Below, one piece after another: positions 52,659-62,612 of a stretch of 64,000 nucleotides of DNA. The stretch comes from Trypanosoma brucei gambiense DAL972 (taxonomy: Eukaryota > Euglenozoa > Kinetoplastea > Trypanosomatida > Trypanosomatidae), in NCBI RefSeq assembly GCF_000210295.1, contig NC_026741.1, positions 124,001 through 188,000 on the forward strand, read 5' to 3'. Within the stretch, counting starts at the first letter, position 1; the number at the start of each line of letters is the position of its first letter. The position numbers were made by a program, and so were the translations under genes. The notes below the pieces were generated by a model that was not told where the DNA came from, did no database searches, and was given only the letters and a program-made list of their open reading frames with translations.

Positions 52659-54367
52659 CTACAAAAGACCAACTAATGTGAAAGTAAGGGAAAATAATAA
52701 TAAGCGTAAATTGTGGTTCTTATTGTTTGCTGCACTTCCCATTGAAGACAAACGACCTTCACCAAACTCGATCAGAGAAGCAACTCCAGCCACCTCCATC
52801 GTTTTGTTCAGCTTGACCTCTTTTCTCCGCACGGCAATGCTGGCAATAGTAATCAGCTGTGTGGATGTATTCAGATCTTCAAGCATATGAGAGACCACAC
52901 GTGTGTCACTCTCCAGTCGCTCCGAGAGATTTGGAAAGTTGTCCATAAGTTTCTTCCTCATATCATCCAGAGATTTGGGTGTCACCACCCAAGCTGTTTC
53001 CCCGCACACCTCAGCAGCCTTCTTTGCTTTCTCATCTGCAGCATTTCCAGCTATCTTCCTTAGCGTATTTTCCATGAGTGGTAGGTAATGAGCCCTTATA
53101 CTTTTGAGATTCCTTGCATAGCTGCTTACCTTCTTAAACACATTCTGTGCTTTATTTGCTGCTTTCGCAACCTCAGCAACGGCCCGCTTCACCTGATCCA
53201 TGTGTCCCCCCGGGCGCTTTGCATTCGCTTGGCTCCGTTCCTCCACTTTAGAAACCATTGCAGAACGGCTTACAGCTTGCTCCGTGAATGCGTCCACTGC
53301 ACCTTTCAGGCCTCTGTACTGCTCAACCATCAAACACACTGCTTGTGTCTGATTCAGAGTAAGATTGTACTTTCTGGTGATAGAGGCTTTTGTTCCCTCG
53401 ACCAGTTCCTTCACCGTAGACTCACCTTTGAGCGCCACCGACCTCCAAGTAACGACATTGTAGAGCACAAACTCCAGCTTCCACAGCTCCCCGGAACTTT
53501 CCCGGGTGTCATCCTCCAAACCTTTCGAAGCACCCTCAGGTAACGTACTAAACAACTCCAACAGCGTACCGTTAAGGGAATCGGAAGACACGCTTTCAGC
53601 AGCTCCCTTGCATTTTTCAGCCGCGCTCCTGACTCTCCAATTGGAATTGTGTCCTGCCACCTCCTTCAGCATGCGCTCTAACGCTGCTACACGATTGCTC
53701 CTGATCTCTTCAATATTCTCCGCCCTAAACTCAGTCTCAATGGATGCGGTTTCAGCTTTCTTGGCGGCCTCAGTAACGTTGGAAGCAACACGCTTCGCAC
53801 GCTCTACGGGATCGGTGGCATTTCTGTTCTCCCACAAGACATCCTCAGCCAAAGTTACATATTCATCACTCCGACTCTTGGCATTCGATATCTTCAATGA
53901 TTCGGTAGTTATCCAATATTTTAGGTCACGGACGGCATCTTTCAGTCCCCTGAACTGCTTCAGAGCATTACACAATGTAACAGTTTGCTCAAGTGTAAGA
54001 TTATTGTTCTTACCAACAGCAAATGGCATGCACAGGAGTACAACTGCTGTGAAACAGGTGAATTGTGTCATTTGGCTCAACTCTCTCTTGGATGTGGAAA
54101 TCTTGGAATGATGTTTCGTTTACAAAATGGTAAGGAAAGATAGCAACAAAAGTTGATACTATGCATGAAATGACACGGAGAAAATGAGACCAACTGGAAG
54201 CCATAATTAGTCACTTATGCACAAGGCACAACATCTTTACGGAAAACACAACTAAAGTCGTTGACATACATGGACTACACAACACAGAAGCAGTGATGTA
54301 TATGACAGTATGCCTCAGTCACACTTCCATATGTGCATGCACGCTCATAAGCATTGCCAACTTTCTT
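52542..54367. repeat. 1826-base direct repeat, right copy
   Basis: This is the second copy of the block at 42113-43938, in the same orientation and nearly identical. The unique sequence between the copies is 8603 bases and contains the entire large membrane-protein gene. Confidence 0.95.
52659..54071 (-). CDS. Putative GPI-anchored surface glycoprotein with two tandem helical domains, copy 2
   Basis: The product has 470 residues from the ATG at 54069-54071. It is the paralogue of the gene at 42230-43642 and differs only at residue 3 (Gln instead of Arg, in the signal peptide) and residue 66 (Ser instead of Thr), so the mature proteins differ by one conservative change. The signal peptide, paired cysteines, sequons, internal domain duplication and GPI-type tail are all kept. 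The flanks differ: upstream lies a unique spacer leading to the phosphoacetylglucosamine mutase gene, and downstream the spacer before the large membrane-protein gene. Such near-identity over the whole repeat implies a recent duplication or ongoing gene conversion. Expression could still differ, because 5' and 3' context beyond the repeat is not shared. Confidence 0.88.
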   Translation of the reverse strand: MTQFTCFTAVVLLCMPFAVGKNNNLTLEQTVTLCNALKQFRGLKDAVRDLKYWITTESLKISNAKSRSDEYVTLAEDVLWENRNATDPVERAKRVASNVTEAAKKAETASIETEFRAENIEEIRSNRVAALERMLKEVAGHNSNWRVRSAAEKCKGAAESVSSDSLNGTLLELFSTLPEGASKGLEDDTRESSGELWKLEFVLYNVVTWRSVALKGESTVKELVEGTKASITRKYNLTLNQTQAVCLMVEQYRGLKGAVDAFTEQAVSRSAMVSKVEERSQANAKRPGGHMDQVKRAVAEVAKAANKAQNVFKKVSSYARNLKSIRAHYLPLMENTLRKIAGNAADEKAKKAAEVCGETAWVVTPKSLDDMRKKLMDNFPNLSERLESDTRVVSHMLEDLNTSTQLITIASIAVRRKEVKLNKTMEVAGVASLIEFGEGRLSSMGSAANNKNHNLRLLLFSLTFTLVGLL

Positions 54368-56195
54368 CCCCGATTAACCGGGAGCTCTGTAGCAAACACA
54401 GTAACTATGATGTCTCGCAGTCAATGACCAAAATAAAAAATAAAAACAAACGCGAGAGGTCTGACAGACCTTTTCCCCCCATATTTTTTGGATCAACGCA
54501 ATCACGCAAATTGGGCGCATCAACCGCACGATAGGAGAGCATTCATAAGTGGAACTACACCAGGCTCCGTTGAAAAAATAAAAAAAAGAATGGTCATTTA
54601 GCATTTCACGGCACCCCGTGCCGGAAGAAAATCACAATTCAAGGGCAGTTTATCGTCACCACCACCCTCGCTAGAGGTCATCTTGAATTTTGTTGGAACC
54701 CGCACATTTTTTCGTGCAGCGCTTATCGATTTACAAGCCCTTACGCGTTTCTTCACCCCACAATGTGGCGACGTTGTGTTATTCTTGTTGATTTCATTGT
54801 GTGACCCAACATCGTTCTTACTTTCGTGACAACACGGTGTAGTGCACCAGTAATGAACGTGTCGGTTTCGCACATTTGCACACAACCTTGGCTCGCGCTC
54901 CACACATCTCTCATGTGCCGTTCTTTTCTCGTTCATAACTGTTTTTGTGTTAAAACACCTGCATATATTTTTGAAATAACCTTAAGTAGTTACCGGTCAA
55001 CTCGAGGCATTCATCAGAGCCGTTGCGCGTGGGAACTGAATATATGTTGATTACATCAGCGTCCGTAAAGACGTTAAAGTTTCGGCAACGGCGTAACTGT
55101 GGGGAGGACCAATCCTACTGAAATGAATAACGCAGATATAAGATGTGTTGTTACTCACGACACTTGGTTCATGTCAACCTAGCAAAAAAGGCAAAGTAAA
55201 AAAGAGAAAATAACAGATCGAAACAGAAAAGTGGATAATGGTATAAAAAAGTTGGCAGTGTGAATGTTGTGGGGAGAGGGAGGTGGTGGCAACATTGAAA
55301 CGGAACGTGGGCTTGCGCTACGATATGGTTAGGCATTCCAGCAAATGCTGCCTAAGACTTAAATTGCAATGCCAAGAAACAAAAATGGGTTATTGAGAAG
55401 AGACGAGAATGCAGCATAAATTGAATTGAAGGCACCAAAGCAAATAAATTTCTGCATGTGGGTGGGAATACTCCTGACTTGAGGTATCGCGGTGGCCTGC
55501 TGCAACCCTTCACTATACGAGTGACGGTGCGCGCAACGTAACTTTTCTTGCGTCGAAGTCTTTCTTCGATGCAGTCGCCAATGAAAAGAACTGAAGTTAA
55601 AAACTGCACAAGAACGAGCCTACACCGCGCTACAGGGGGGGACTTTAAAATGTGGTACAGACAACTAAAAAAAGAAGTAAACAAAAGAAACGGGAGGAAT
55701 TCAAGAAACAAAAAGAAAAGGCGGAGAGTAATCTCCCGTCATATCATTCGTCTTCTCACCAAGCCCAAACGCTTTCTTTCCCCCTTTCATTGCCCTTTCT
55801 CAACAAATTTTTTCACCTGCGTTCCTTCACATTACATACGACCCCATACCGAGCTCCAGCATCTACAAAAATTGAAAACAAAACAGAAGAAAAGAAAAAT
55901 AGAAAGAAAAAAGAAAAAAAGAAAGGGACTTGGTGCGCGCCGTCATTGTTCCAAGTTACCACGCGCAGGTATATCCGTTTTGGCATAAAGTTGCTAGTCG
56001 CAACTCAAAATGTCCCTTTTTCACAGGTCACTCTTATAGCCCCTTTCCCCCTTGTCGGCTCTCATCACCCCCCAGCCCACCCTCCCACTGTTCACCGCAT
56101 AATGTTTGACACCAACCCCACTGCACTGTTTGCCGTCACATTCACCTTTTAGTCTCACTGTTGTGTTCATGGGGGAAAAAAATTGAGAAAACATA
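54072..56195. other. Intergenic spacer with weak Cys-rich ORF
   Basis: The spacer of 2.1 kb lies between the mutase gene and GPI-protein copy 2. Up to 54367 it belongs to the direct repeat. Beyond that the composition is closer to coding sequence than in the other spacers. It contains one weak minus-strand ORF (54598-54936). Candidate acceptor for copy 2: AG at 54103-54102. Confidence 0.45.
54598..54936 (-). CDS. Doubtful Cys-rich hypothetical protein
   Basis: This 112-codon frame has a true ATG at 54934-54936, on the coding strand and in a spacer of near-coding composition. It is basic, with about nine cysteines, including CTTPCC near the middle and a C-terminal Cys. There is no signal peptide, membrane span or recognised domain. 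It may be a small gene, a decayed relic or chance. It is listed because its base composition is unlike the homopolymer ORFs elsewhere in the spacers. Confidence 0.22.
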   Translation of the reverse strand: MNEKRTAHERCVEREPRLCANVRNRHVHYWCTTPCCHESKNDVGSHNEINKNNTTSPHCGVKKRVRACKSISAARKNVRVPTKFKMTSSEGGGDDKLPLNCDFLPARGAVKC

Positions 56196-58004
56196 CTACG
56201 CTCCACCGCAGAAACGCCTCACAATTTCCTCCACGTCGTTGGCAAGCTTAGAGGATACAGCGTGAGTTGCGGCCTCTGCATACACACGCACAATAGGCTC
56301 AGTGCCACTGGGACGCGCAAACGCCCTTGCAACCGTTGCAGATGAGGGAGTTGCTTCATTGGCAGCCGCAACCGCGGCGTCAATGGCCTCCTGCAACCCT
56401 GGTGGAGTTAGGGCCCGTCTTTCATCTTGTGTGTTTGTTATCACTTTGGGATTCTTCACTTTCACTTTAAGCTGAGTCGATGGGATGTCAGTGTACAAAC
56501 GGAGCCACGAGTCGAAGCTCATTTTGTGAGCCAACAGTATCAATTCGCAAGCAAAGACGTTGGCAATCGCATCCCCGCAAACTTGAGAAATGAGCCTTGG
56601 GAGCAGTGAAAGCACGTGTCGTGTTTTCGATGGAAGGGAGGGGACCTTCGCGTCAATCGCATCCCCATTAAGAAGAATAGTACCGTGGCCGTTGGATTCA
56701 AAGTACGCACCAATGTCGCATTTATGTGCTATCGGATGTAGGTTTTTCACTCCAGTTTGGGATGAATATGTCCGCAGCCCAAGCCCACGTTGGATGTAGT
56801 CTGTCGATGCGCCGTTGGCGTACGCCGTTTGTACCACTCCAACGTCCAACAACTTCAGTGCCTCACCACCAATCCACTCACGGACGGAAAGCGCGTAAAG
56901 AATGGAAATACGGTCCCCGTCTAGTAGACGCCAAACATCCTCGCCAGTTTCCCTGTCGTGAAAAAAAGCCACAACACGGTCGGCATCCCCATCGAGGGAG
57001 TAGTAATGCACCTCCTCATTCTTATCTGATCTTCGTTTTTCATAAGTCGCAGCCCATTCCTTCGTACCGTTCGAAGGGTATTGTGCCTTCTGAGTGTAGT
57101 CAGCACCACACATGTAGTTGAGGGCGTTGATATCGTCGACGTTATCATGTAGAACAGTCACGTCAAAGAACTCCTCGAAGACACCTGAGGTCACCTCCTG
57201 AGCACATTTGAGAAGTGACTTGAGAGCAACAGCACCAACGCCACTGGCGGCGTCGATCACAATCTTTTGCCGTTGCCGCGGATTTGTACCCCCATTTCCC
57301 TCCGTCACAAACCGCAGCAACTCTCCTAATGAACCAAAAACCTCTTTTGCGTATAGCGCCGAGGTGAAGTCAGCGGGTTTCATTGCTCCAGGCCCCGTAA
57401 GTTGCTCCCTGTTTGCTCGTCCAACCAAATAGTGCAACTGAGGAGTAGTAAGCACACCATGATCAGCATAGGTCACACCGATCGCCTGTAAAGAGGAAAA
57501 TATGGCGCTCAAAATGTCCACACCTGTTGGGCGTGTATCCCTCGATAGGTGAACCGCACCAAACGGGCAGCGAATCTTCACATCCTCCGGTTTTGGTTGT
57601 TCAAGGCCGTGCAAATTGATACAATCATTCAACACTTTCAAAAGTTCCTCACCTGTGGAGGCGTTGGCCGCTTGAGTGCACGTAGTCTCCCATGAAGTCT
57701 CCAGCATGCCACCATCCACATCAATCAGCTTAAGACCATTGTCCCCACAAGGGTTATGAGACGCCGTGACCATGCAGCCAACCGAGCAACCGTTCAACCC
57801 GCCAAAATTCCCTTTTTTGATGGCCCACCACACTCGAAGGACCGCAACATAAACAACACGAGAGGCCACTGGGGGCAATAACGTGCCAATTGTACGGAAC
57901 CCCGATGTGCCGTATGGCATAGGGTCCACGCGAGCATCGTGCAGCAGCGGGTACTTCGCAACCGCGGCACAAATCGCATCCGCAACCACAGCCTGCAGAA
58001 CCAT
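56196..58004 (-). CDS. PAGM: Phosphoacetylglucosamine mutase (N-acetylglucosamine-phosphate mutase)
   Basis: The product has 602 residues from the ATG at 58002-58004, close to the usual eukaryotic AGM1/PGM3 length of about 540-560. All alpha-D-phosphohexomutase signatures are present in order: phosphoserine loop TASHNP 80-85 (S82), metal loop DGDADR 338-343, sugar-specificity loop ESNG 436-439 followed by HGT, and phosphate-binding RPSGTEP 564-570. The ESNG form and overall layout point to the GlcNAc-phosphate mutase branch. It interconverts GlcNAc-6-phosphate and GlcNAc-1-phosphate on the way to UDP-GlcNAc, needed for N-glycans and GPI anchors. In T. brucei this enzyme is also reported to stand in for the missing phosphoglucomutase. 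The C-terminus (FCGGA) is not a PTS1, and I see no clear N-terminal PTS2, although sugar-nucleotide enzymes are often glycosomal there. Confidence 0.93.
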   Translation of the reverse strand: MVLQAVVADAICAAVAKYPLLHDARVDPMPYGTSGFRTIGTLLPPVASRVVYVAVLRVWWAIKKGNFGGLNGCSVGCMVTASHNPCGDNGLKLIDVDGGMLETSWETTCTQAANASTGEELLKVLNDCINLHGLEQPKPEDVKIRCPFGAVHLSRDTRPTGVDILSAIFSSLQAIGVTYADHGVLTTPQLHYLVGRANREQLTGPGAMKPADFTSALYAKEVFGSLGELLRFVTEGNGGTNPRQRQKIVIDAASGVGAVALKSLLKCAQEVTSGVFEEFFDVTVLHDNVDDINALNYMCGADYTQKAQYPSNGTKEWAATYEKRRSDKNEEVHYYSLDGDADRVVAFFHDRETGEDVWRLLDGDRISILYALSVREWIGGEALKLLDVGVVQTAYANGASTDYIQRGLGLRTYSSQTGVKNLHPIAHKCDIGAYFESNGHGTILLNGDAIDAKVPSLPSKTRHVLSLLPRLISQVCGDAIANVFACELILLAHKMSFDSWLRLYTDIPSTQLKVKVKNPKVITNTQDERRALTPPGLQEAIDAAVAAANEATPSSATVARAFARPSGTEPIVRVYAEAATHAVSSKLANDVEEIVRRFCGGA

Positions 58005-58526
58005 ACTCTCCGTTTTAACTTACTGAGTATATAAACGATATATACGTATATGTATATATATATATATATATATAACTCGTGTTGCTTCCTTCCTTCTGCC
58101 TCTTGCTACTTCTTCAAATGGTATTGCTGTTTTTTACTTCCCCTTTTCTACTGCGATATATGGGCACCAACTAACGTGAGGGATCAGTTTTGAATTAAAC
58201 ACAATAAACACACGTGTACACTTAAAAAAAAATATATATATATATATATTTTTAAACCATTGTTTGGAAGAAAAAAATGAGAAGAGATCGAAGAGGCATT
58301 TAAATACATGTGTACGCACAGGCAAATACGAACTTTGTCATCAGGGCAACAGAAGAGAAAAGCATTTAGATATTTATAGAGGTACATACGCATGTGTAGA
58401 TGTGCATATATCAGGCAGAACAGCCAGAACAACAAAAACAAAAACAAAGCTAGAAAAAACAAAAAGGGATCCTGAGAGCTGAGCTAATAGAGGAAAAGAG
58501 AAGAGAAGAGAATGGCATACACAGAC

Positions 58527-58560
<34 letters not shown>

Positions 58561-61500
58561 TCAACTTTTCGCACAGGCACATTGCAAAGAAGAAAACAGT
58601 TAACCTTCCTTTAGGAGCAGACAAGAACGCAACACAAGGAAGAGATGGATTCAGAAGCAAGGCACCGAACGTGGAACAGTTTAAGAAAAGGAGAGAACAT
58701 AGAAGGATGTGGAGAAGGTAAGAAACGGGGATCTTCCTGAAAATTAGGATAGAGAGGAAGAAGAACACCTACAGAGAACCATACAGTGAGGAGGACAACA
58801 ACAACAACAGCAGCAGCAGAAGCGGAAGCAGCAGCAGCAGCAGCACCCGGAGCAGAGTCAGAAGAAACAGAAATAAGCCTTGAATGGTGTAAGGGAATGA
58901 TGAATAGAAAGTTGTTTGTGTGCTGTGGTGGGTGGGTGGAGGAATCGATAACAACGTGATGTCGCTTCTTATCCAAATCCCATCTCCCTTTTTGCACTCA
59001 TCCCCTTCTTATTTTTTTTTCCATCGCCCTTTCTTTTTTTGTTGTTGTTTTTGTTTTTGTCGTTTTGTTTTTTTCCCCTCCCACGTGAAGGACAGCTGCC
59101 GAACCAGAAAATACGGGACCGATAGAGGCAAGAACACAAGATCAGATGCACTTTGAATGGGTACGCAGGTAATAGTAAAAAGGACCAAAGGGGAGGGAAA
59201 AGGGGGGAAGAGGAGGAAAGAGGGGGCGAAGAGCAAAGCACACGCAGATGCAGATGCAAATGCATACAAATGAACGGGGCCAGTGAGCAATTTCCATACT
59301 TTGTTTATTCGTCAAGACAAAATAAAAAATAAAAGAAAAACAGAACTGCACAGAGGTTCGAAATCAGACTAAAATGGTGGGATTGAGGTGTAGAAAAACT
59401 GCAAACTGACAGCAAATGCAAAAGCTCCGCTCTCTCTCTACTCTTCTTACCTTCTTTCCCTTAACCTCTCCTCCCCACCCCATCCACCCTTTTCTGGAGA
59501 TGAACCGCGGGACTGTTTCTATTCTTCGGTGAAACGCATGGCAAAGACATAACGAAATTCTTCTTTAGTTCTTACTTTTTTTCTCTCTCTCTTTTCCTTT
59601 CGAACCTTATGCGCCCTTTTTCTTCCTTGAGGGGTTTGCACCTGCCTACTTCTCGTAGCAGTGTTGTTTTTTTTTTTTTCCCCAACCACTACGATTTGCA
59701 CCAAAGGTCCCCTGCGACGCTTTAGTACGGCGGGTGGTTAACGAACATTTTCCTCGCTCTGAGTTCCCCTCATGTTGGTTGATTGGCTGGTTGGTTTTGT
59801 TGTGTTGTTGTTGTTTTCGGTTTTTCGTCTGTTTTGTTTTCTCTTTTTATTAGTAAATAAAATGTATGCAGTACAGAAAATGGAGGCAAGTTGGGGGAAA
59901 GTAGGTGTCACCCAGTATGTATGTATGTTTGTATGTTGTTTTTTTAAAAGAAAAAGTGGCTCGCGCACAGCTTCCCTCACTATTGATGGCACCATATTTA
60001 GGTTGTTGCACGCACTCAACAGCACTTTGTTGTTTTCATTATTTTATTGCTTATCCAATCACTCTGATTTACTTCCTACATATTTATTACACACTTCGCT
60101 CACCGTTATTATCCATACATTTATGTATAGGTCTATTTTTATTTATTTGATACCTTTCTCCACCAACTGCATCCTCTTTGTTTCACAATTCTCTTTCTTC
60201 TCTCTTTTCTCACCCTCTGTATCCTTTACCATCTTATATTTCCTCTATTCTTCTATTTTCTCTTTCACAGTGTGTGTTTGATTAAAGTTTTGCTGCTTTT
60301 TCCCTTTTTTTTTTCTTTTTCGAAGTTACCGTTTTGTTTTCCTTTGTCCTTTTTTCCCCCCTTTATTCTTCGTCACTTCTCTCATATTTTTACCACTTTC
60401 TGAAATATGAAAATGAGATGATTTCACGTCTTCTTACCCTTCACTTCTCTCCTCCTCTCCTTGTTTCCTTCCAAACCCCAACGCCAACAGACACTTCGCT
60501 TCCCTTTCCATAATTATCTCTGCTTTAATTCTTTCCTTCATCATATTCCCCACTTTCCAGATATGTATGAAGGAAGGAAGCAATTGCATGTGATTGCGTA
60601 CTTGAGATAAGCAGCAGCGGCATGGGGGGAAGGGGAAATTTTTTTTTAAAAAAACAAGGAGGAAAGGAGGAGAGAAGAGAAAATAATCATAAACAAAGGA
60701 CGGAAAAACACGGGAAATATGGCGGCACACACACACACACACACGCACACGCACACGTTACACCGGTGATGAGAAAATGTGTCCGAACTCACACAAGTAG
60801 CATGGACTGATGGGAAAGAGAAAGAATGAAAGAATGAAAGAATGAAAGAAAGAGAAAAAGAGAGGCGACGGGGGTGGGGCGTACCAATGAGCTGAAAAGA
60901 TTTTGAAAAAAAAAGGGGGAAGGGAATCCGGAGGAGGGGACGGGGACGGGGACAACAAAACATCAAAGAGTAAAACTTAGTTTTTTTCCCCCTTTCTGAA
61001 GGTCAAAAATAAAAAACATTATGGAGGAGAAACATTTTTTTTTTTTAATGCCTAAAACTTATGGGAGGGTAAAGAAGGAACCAGAAACTAAAGAAAAATG
61101 GGGCATTCTGCTTTTTTTTTTCTGAGTTAACAAAGATCGCCCCAAAGAAAAATCATACAAAAGTCTTTTTTTTTTTCTTATTATTCGCCTTAAAGGTGGG
61201 TGTGCAAGCGTAGACACACTGGCCAAACGTGGCGCAGGCACATCGTTGCGTCAACACACATTTTTTTTTGGTGGCAATAAGAACTCGCAGGTATTTCAAT
61301 AGTAAAAAAAAAAAAAAAGAGACACGCGCATAGTTTCGAAAGAAAAGAACTTATTCCCTCCATCCACTCCCCCTCCCCCTCTTCTTCTTCTTCCTCTTCT
61401 ACCGCTCACTTAACGCCAGACTTCCTCCCTTCGTTTTACGCCTTAAGATCCATTCCACCCACATCCCCATAATAATCCATTTGTCCATTCAAATGGTAGA

Positions 61501-61652
61501 AATGGCAGCCATCCAGGAACTTAGAAAATGCCCTCATGTCGGCTTACTCACCAATAACGAACAAGAGATAGTTTGAAATGAAATGGACAGTGACCACAGA
61601 TGAATCTTAACCATCAACTTTGTCATCCACTTTACCTACAGACCGATTGGAA
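58005..61652. other. 3.6-kb gene-free spacer, simple-sequence-rich
   Basis: The spacer lies between the RRM-protein gene and the mutase gene. It contains (TA)n at about 58053-58074 and 58232-58250, a TA/TG compound array at about 58528-58560, CAG/CAA-type repeats at 58797-58851, (CA)n at about 60725-60756, GAAA/GAAT repeats at 60813-60860 and many A/T runs. It is probably largely the long 3' UTR of the RRM-protein gene. The CAG repeat makes poly-Ala/Leu/Ser ORFs without other support. Confidence 0.5.
58797..58851. repeat. (CAA)n/(CAG)n trinucleotide array
   Basis: This is an imperfect CAA to CAG array of about 55 bases. On the minus-strand transcript it reads as UUG/CUG repeats. Confidence 0.8.
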
Positions 61653-62612
61653 CTATGAATTGTGACGCATCACGGAATCATAGTTTGGAGGTGCTGGTTG
61701 TGGTAACGGTGGAGGTATTGAGTGGTGACTACCGCTGCTTTTGGGATGTCTTCCCCCTCCTCCTCCTCCTCCTGATCTCACTGGTTGGCTGCGAGAATGT
61801 TGGGGCACCATCACCGCACCTCCTGGAAGGCCCTGAGGGATTGGAACAGAGTGAGGCGCAGGCCCCACCTGAGCAATGGATGGTGAAGGAATAATACTAA
61901 GGCCACCAACACGGCTCTGGTCCAGTTTGGCGCAAAACGTACGAGGGTCATTCGAAAACTCAGGAGGGCATAACGACAAGGGAATACACAAATACGTCTC
62001 ACTCGCGGATGCTGCTGGTGCGTCTCTGCTGGGTGCTGGAGCTGCTAACTCAAATGTAGTTGCCTGAATCTGAGGAGGTTGTACAAATGCCTCGGACGGC
62101 AATGGCGGGAGACGCGAAGCAACCGCTCCAAAAGCGGGAAGGCGTGAACCTTCCACGTGGCGGTCGTAAAGACGCGGGCGACGGACACCGTCACGTGGAT
62201 CACCAGTGGACAAAGAGGAGTTTCTCGAAGAAACAGAAGATGAATCAGAAAGCGAGCGCTCGCGGCGACGGCCGGGGATGGAAGAGCCACCACCTGGGAC
62301 CCTTCTGACTCTGTCTGTCCTAACATTTGCCAACGCCGGCTCTACAGTGAGTTTAACACCCTTCAGATAGTGAGGCTCTGGCCGTTGGACACCGGTCGGT
62401 GGTGAGTTGAATACCACCCATCCGAAACCGCGAGAGTTTCCACTGGGATCTCGCTTTAGAATGAAGGTCATCACATCACCAAAGTTAGAGAAGTATTCCT
62501 CCACATCCTGAGGGGTTATTTGTCTGTGAAGTCCACCAATGAAAAAACGAGTACATTTTTCGGCGCTGATGGCCTCCTCCTCGGGTGGAACAGTTGGATC
62601 ACCCGCGCTCAT
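61653..62612 (-). CDS. RBP33: RRM RNA-binding protein, probable RBP33
   Basis: The product has 319 residues (about 34 kDa) from the ATG at 62610-62612. A single RNA recognition motif occupies about 20-95, with RNP2 FFIGGL at 23-28 and RNP1 RGFGWVVF at 61-68. After it comes an Arg/Ser-rich patch (RRRERSLSDSSSVSSR), then Pro-rich low complexity, a Gly run (about 285-292) and a Pro-rich C-terminus ending NYDSVMRHNS. One RRM with a disordered tail, the size, and the position next to the mutase gene fit T. brucei RBP33. I remember RBP33 as an essential nuclear RNA-binding protein linked to transcripts from silent or antisense regions. The RRM call is certain from sequence; the name rests on memory of the locus. 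A short 5' UTR is predicted from an AG at 62633-62632. Confidence 0.85.
   Translation of the reverse strand: MSAGDPTVPPEEEAISAEKCTRFFIGGLHRQITPQDVEEYFSNFGDVMTFILKRDPSGNSRGFGWVVFNSPPTGVQRPEPHYLKGVKLTVEPALANVRTDRVRRVPGGGSSIPGRRRERSLSDSSSVSSRNSSLSTGDPRDGVRRPRLYDRHVEGSRLPAFGAVASRLPPLPSEAFVQPPQIQATTFELAAPAPSRDAPAASASETYLCIPLSLCPPEFSNDPRTFCAKLDQSRVGGLSIIPSPSIAQVGPAPHSVPIPQGLPGGAVMVPQHSRSQPVRSGGGGGGGRHPKSSGSHHSIPPPLPQPAPPNYDSVMRHNS

Noticed and set aside
54368..54700. Possible retroposon fragment (RIME/ingi-like) at the edge of the right repeat
   Set aside because: I saw no poly(A)-terminated unit, target-site duplication or reverse-transcriptase frame, so mobility is not supported.
55352..55711. 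119-codon minus-strand frame with hydrophobic N-terminus
   Set aside because: It starts at a non-ATG codon (TTG), has no recognisable motif, and its hydrophobic leader comes from a T-rich stretch.
58797..58997. ORFs through the CAA/CAG array
   Set aside because: The repeat gives poly-Ala, poly-Leu or poly-Ser in different frames. No flanking coding sequence supports any of them.
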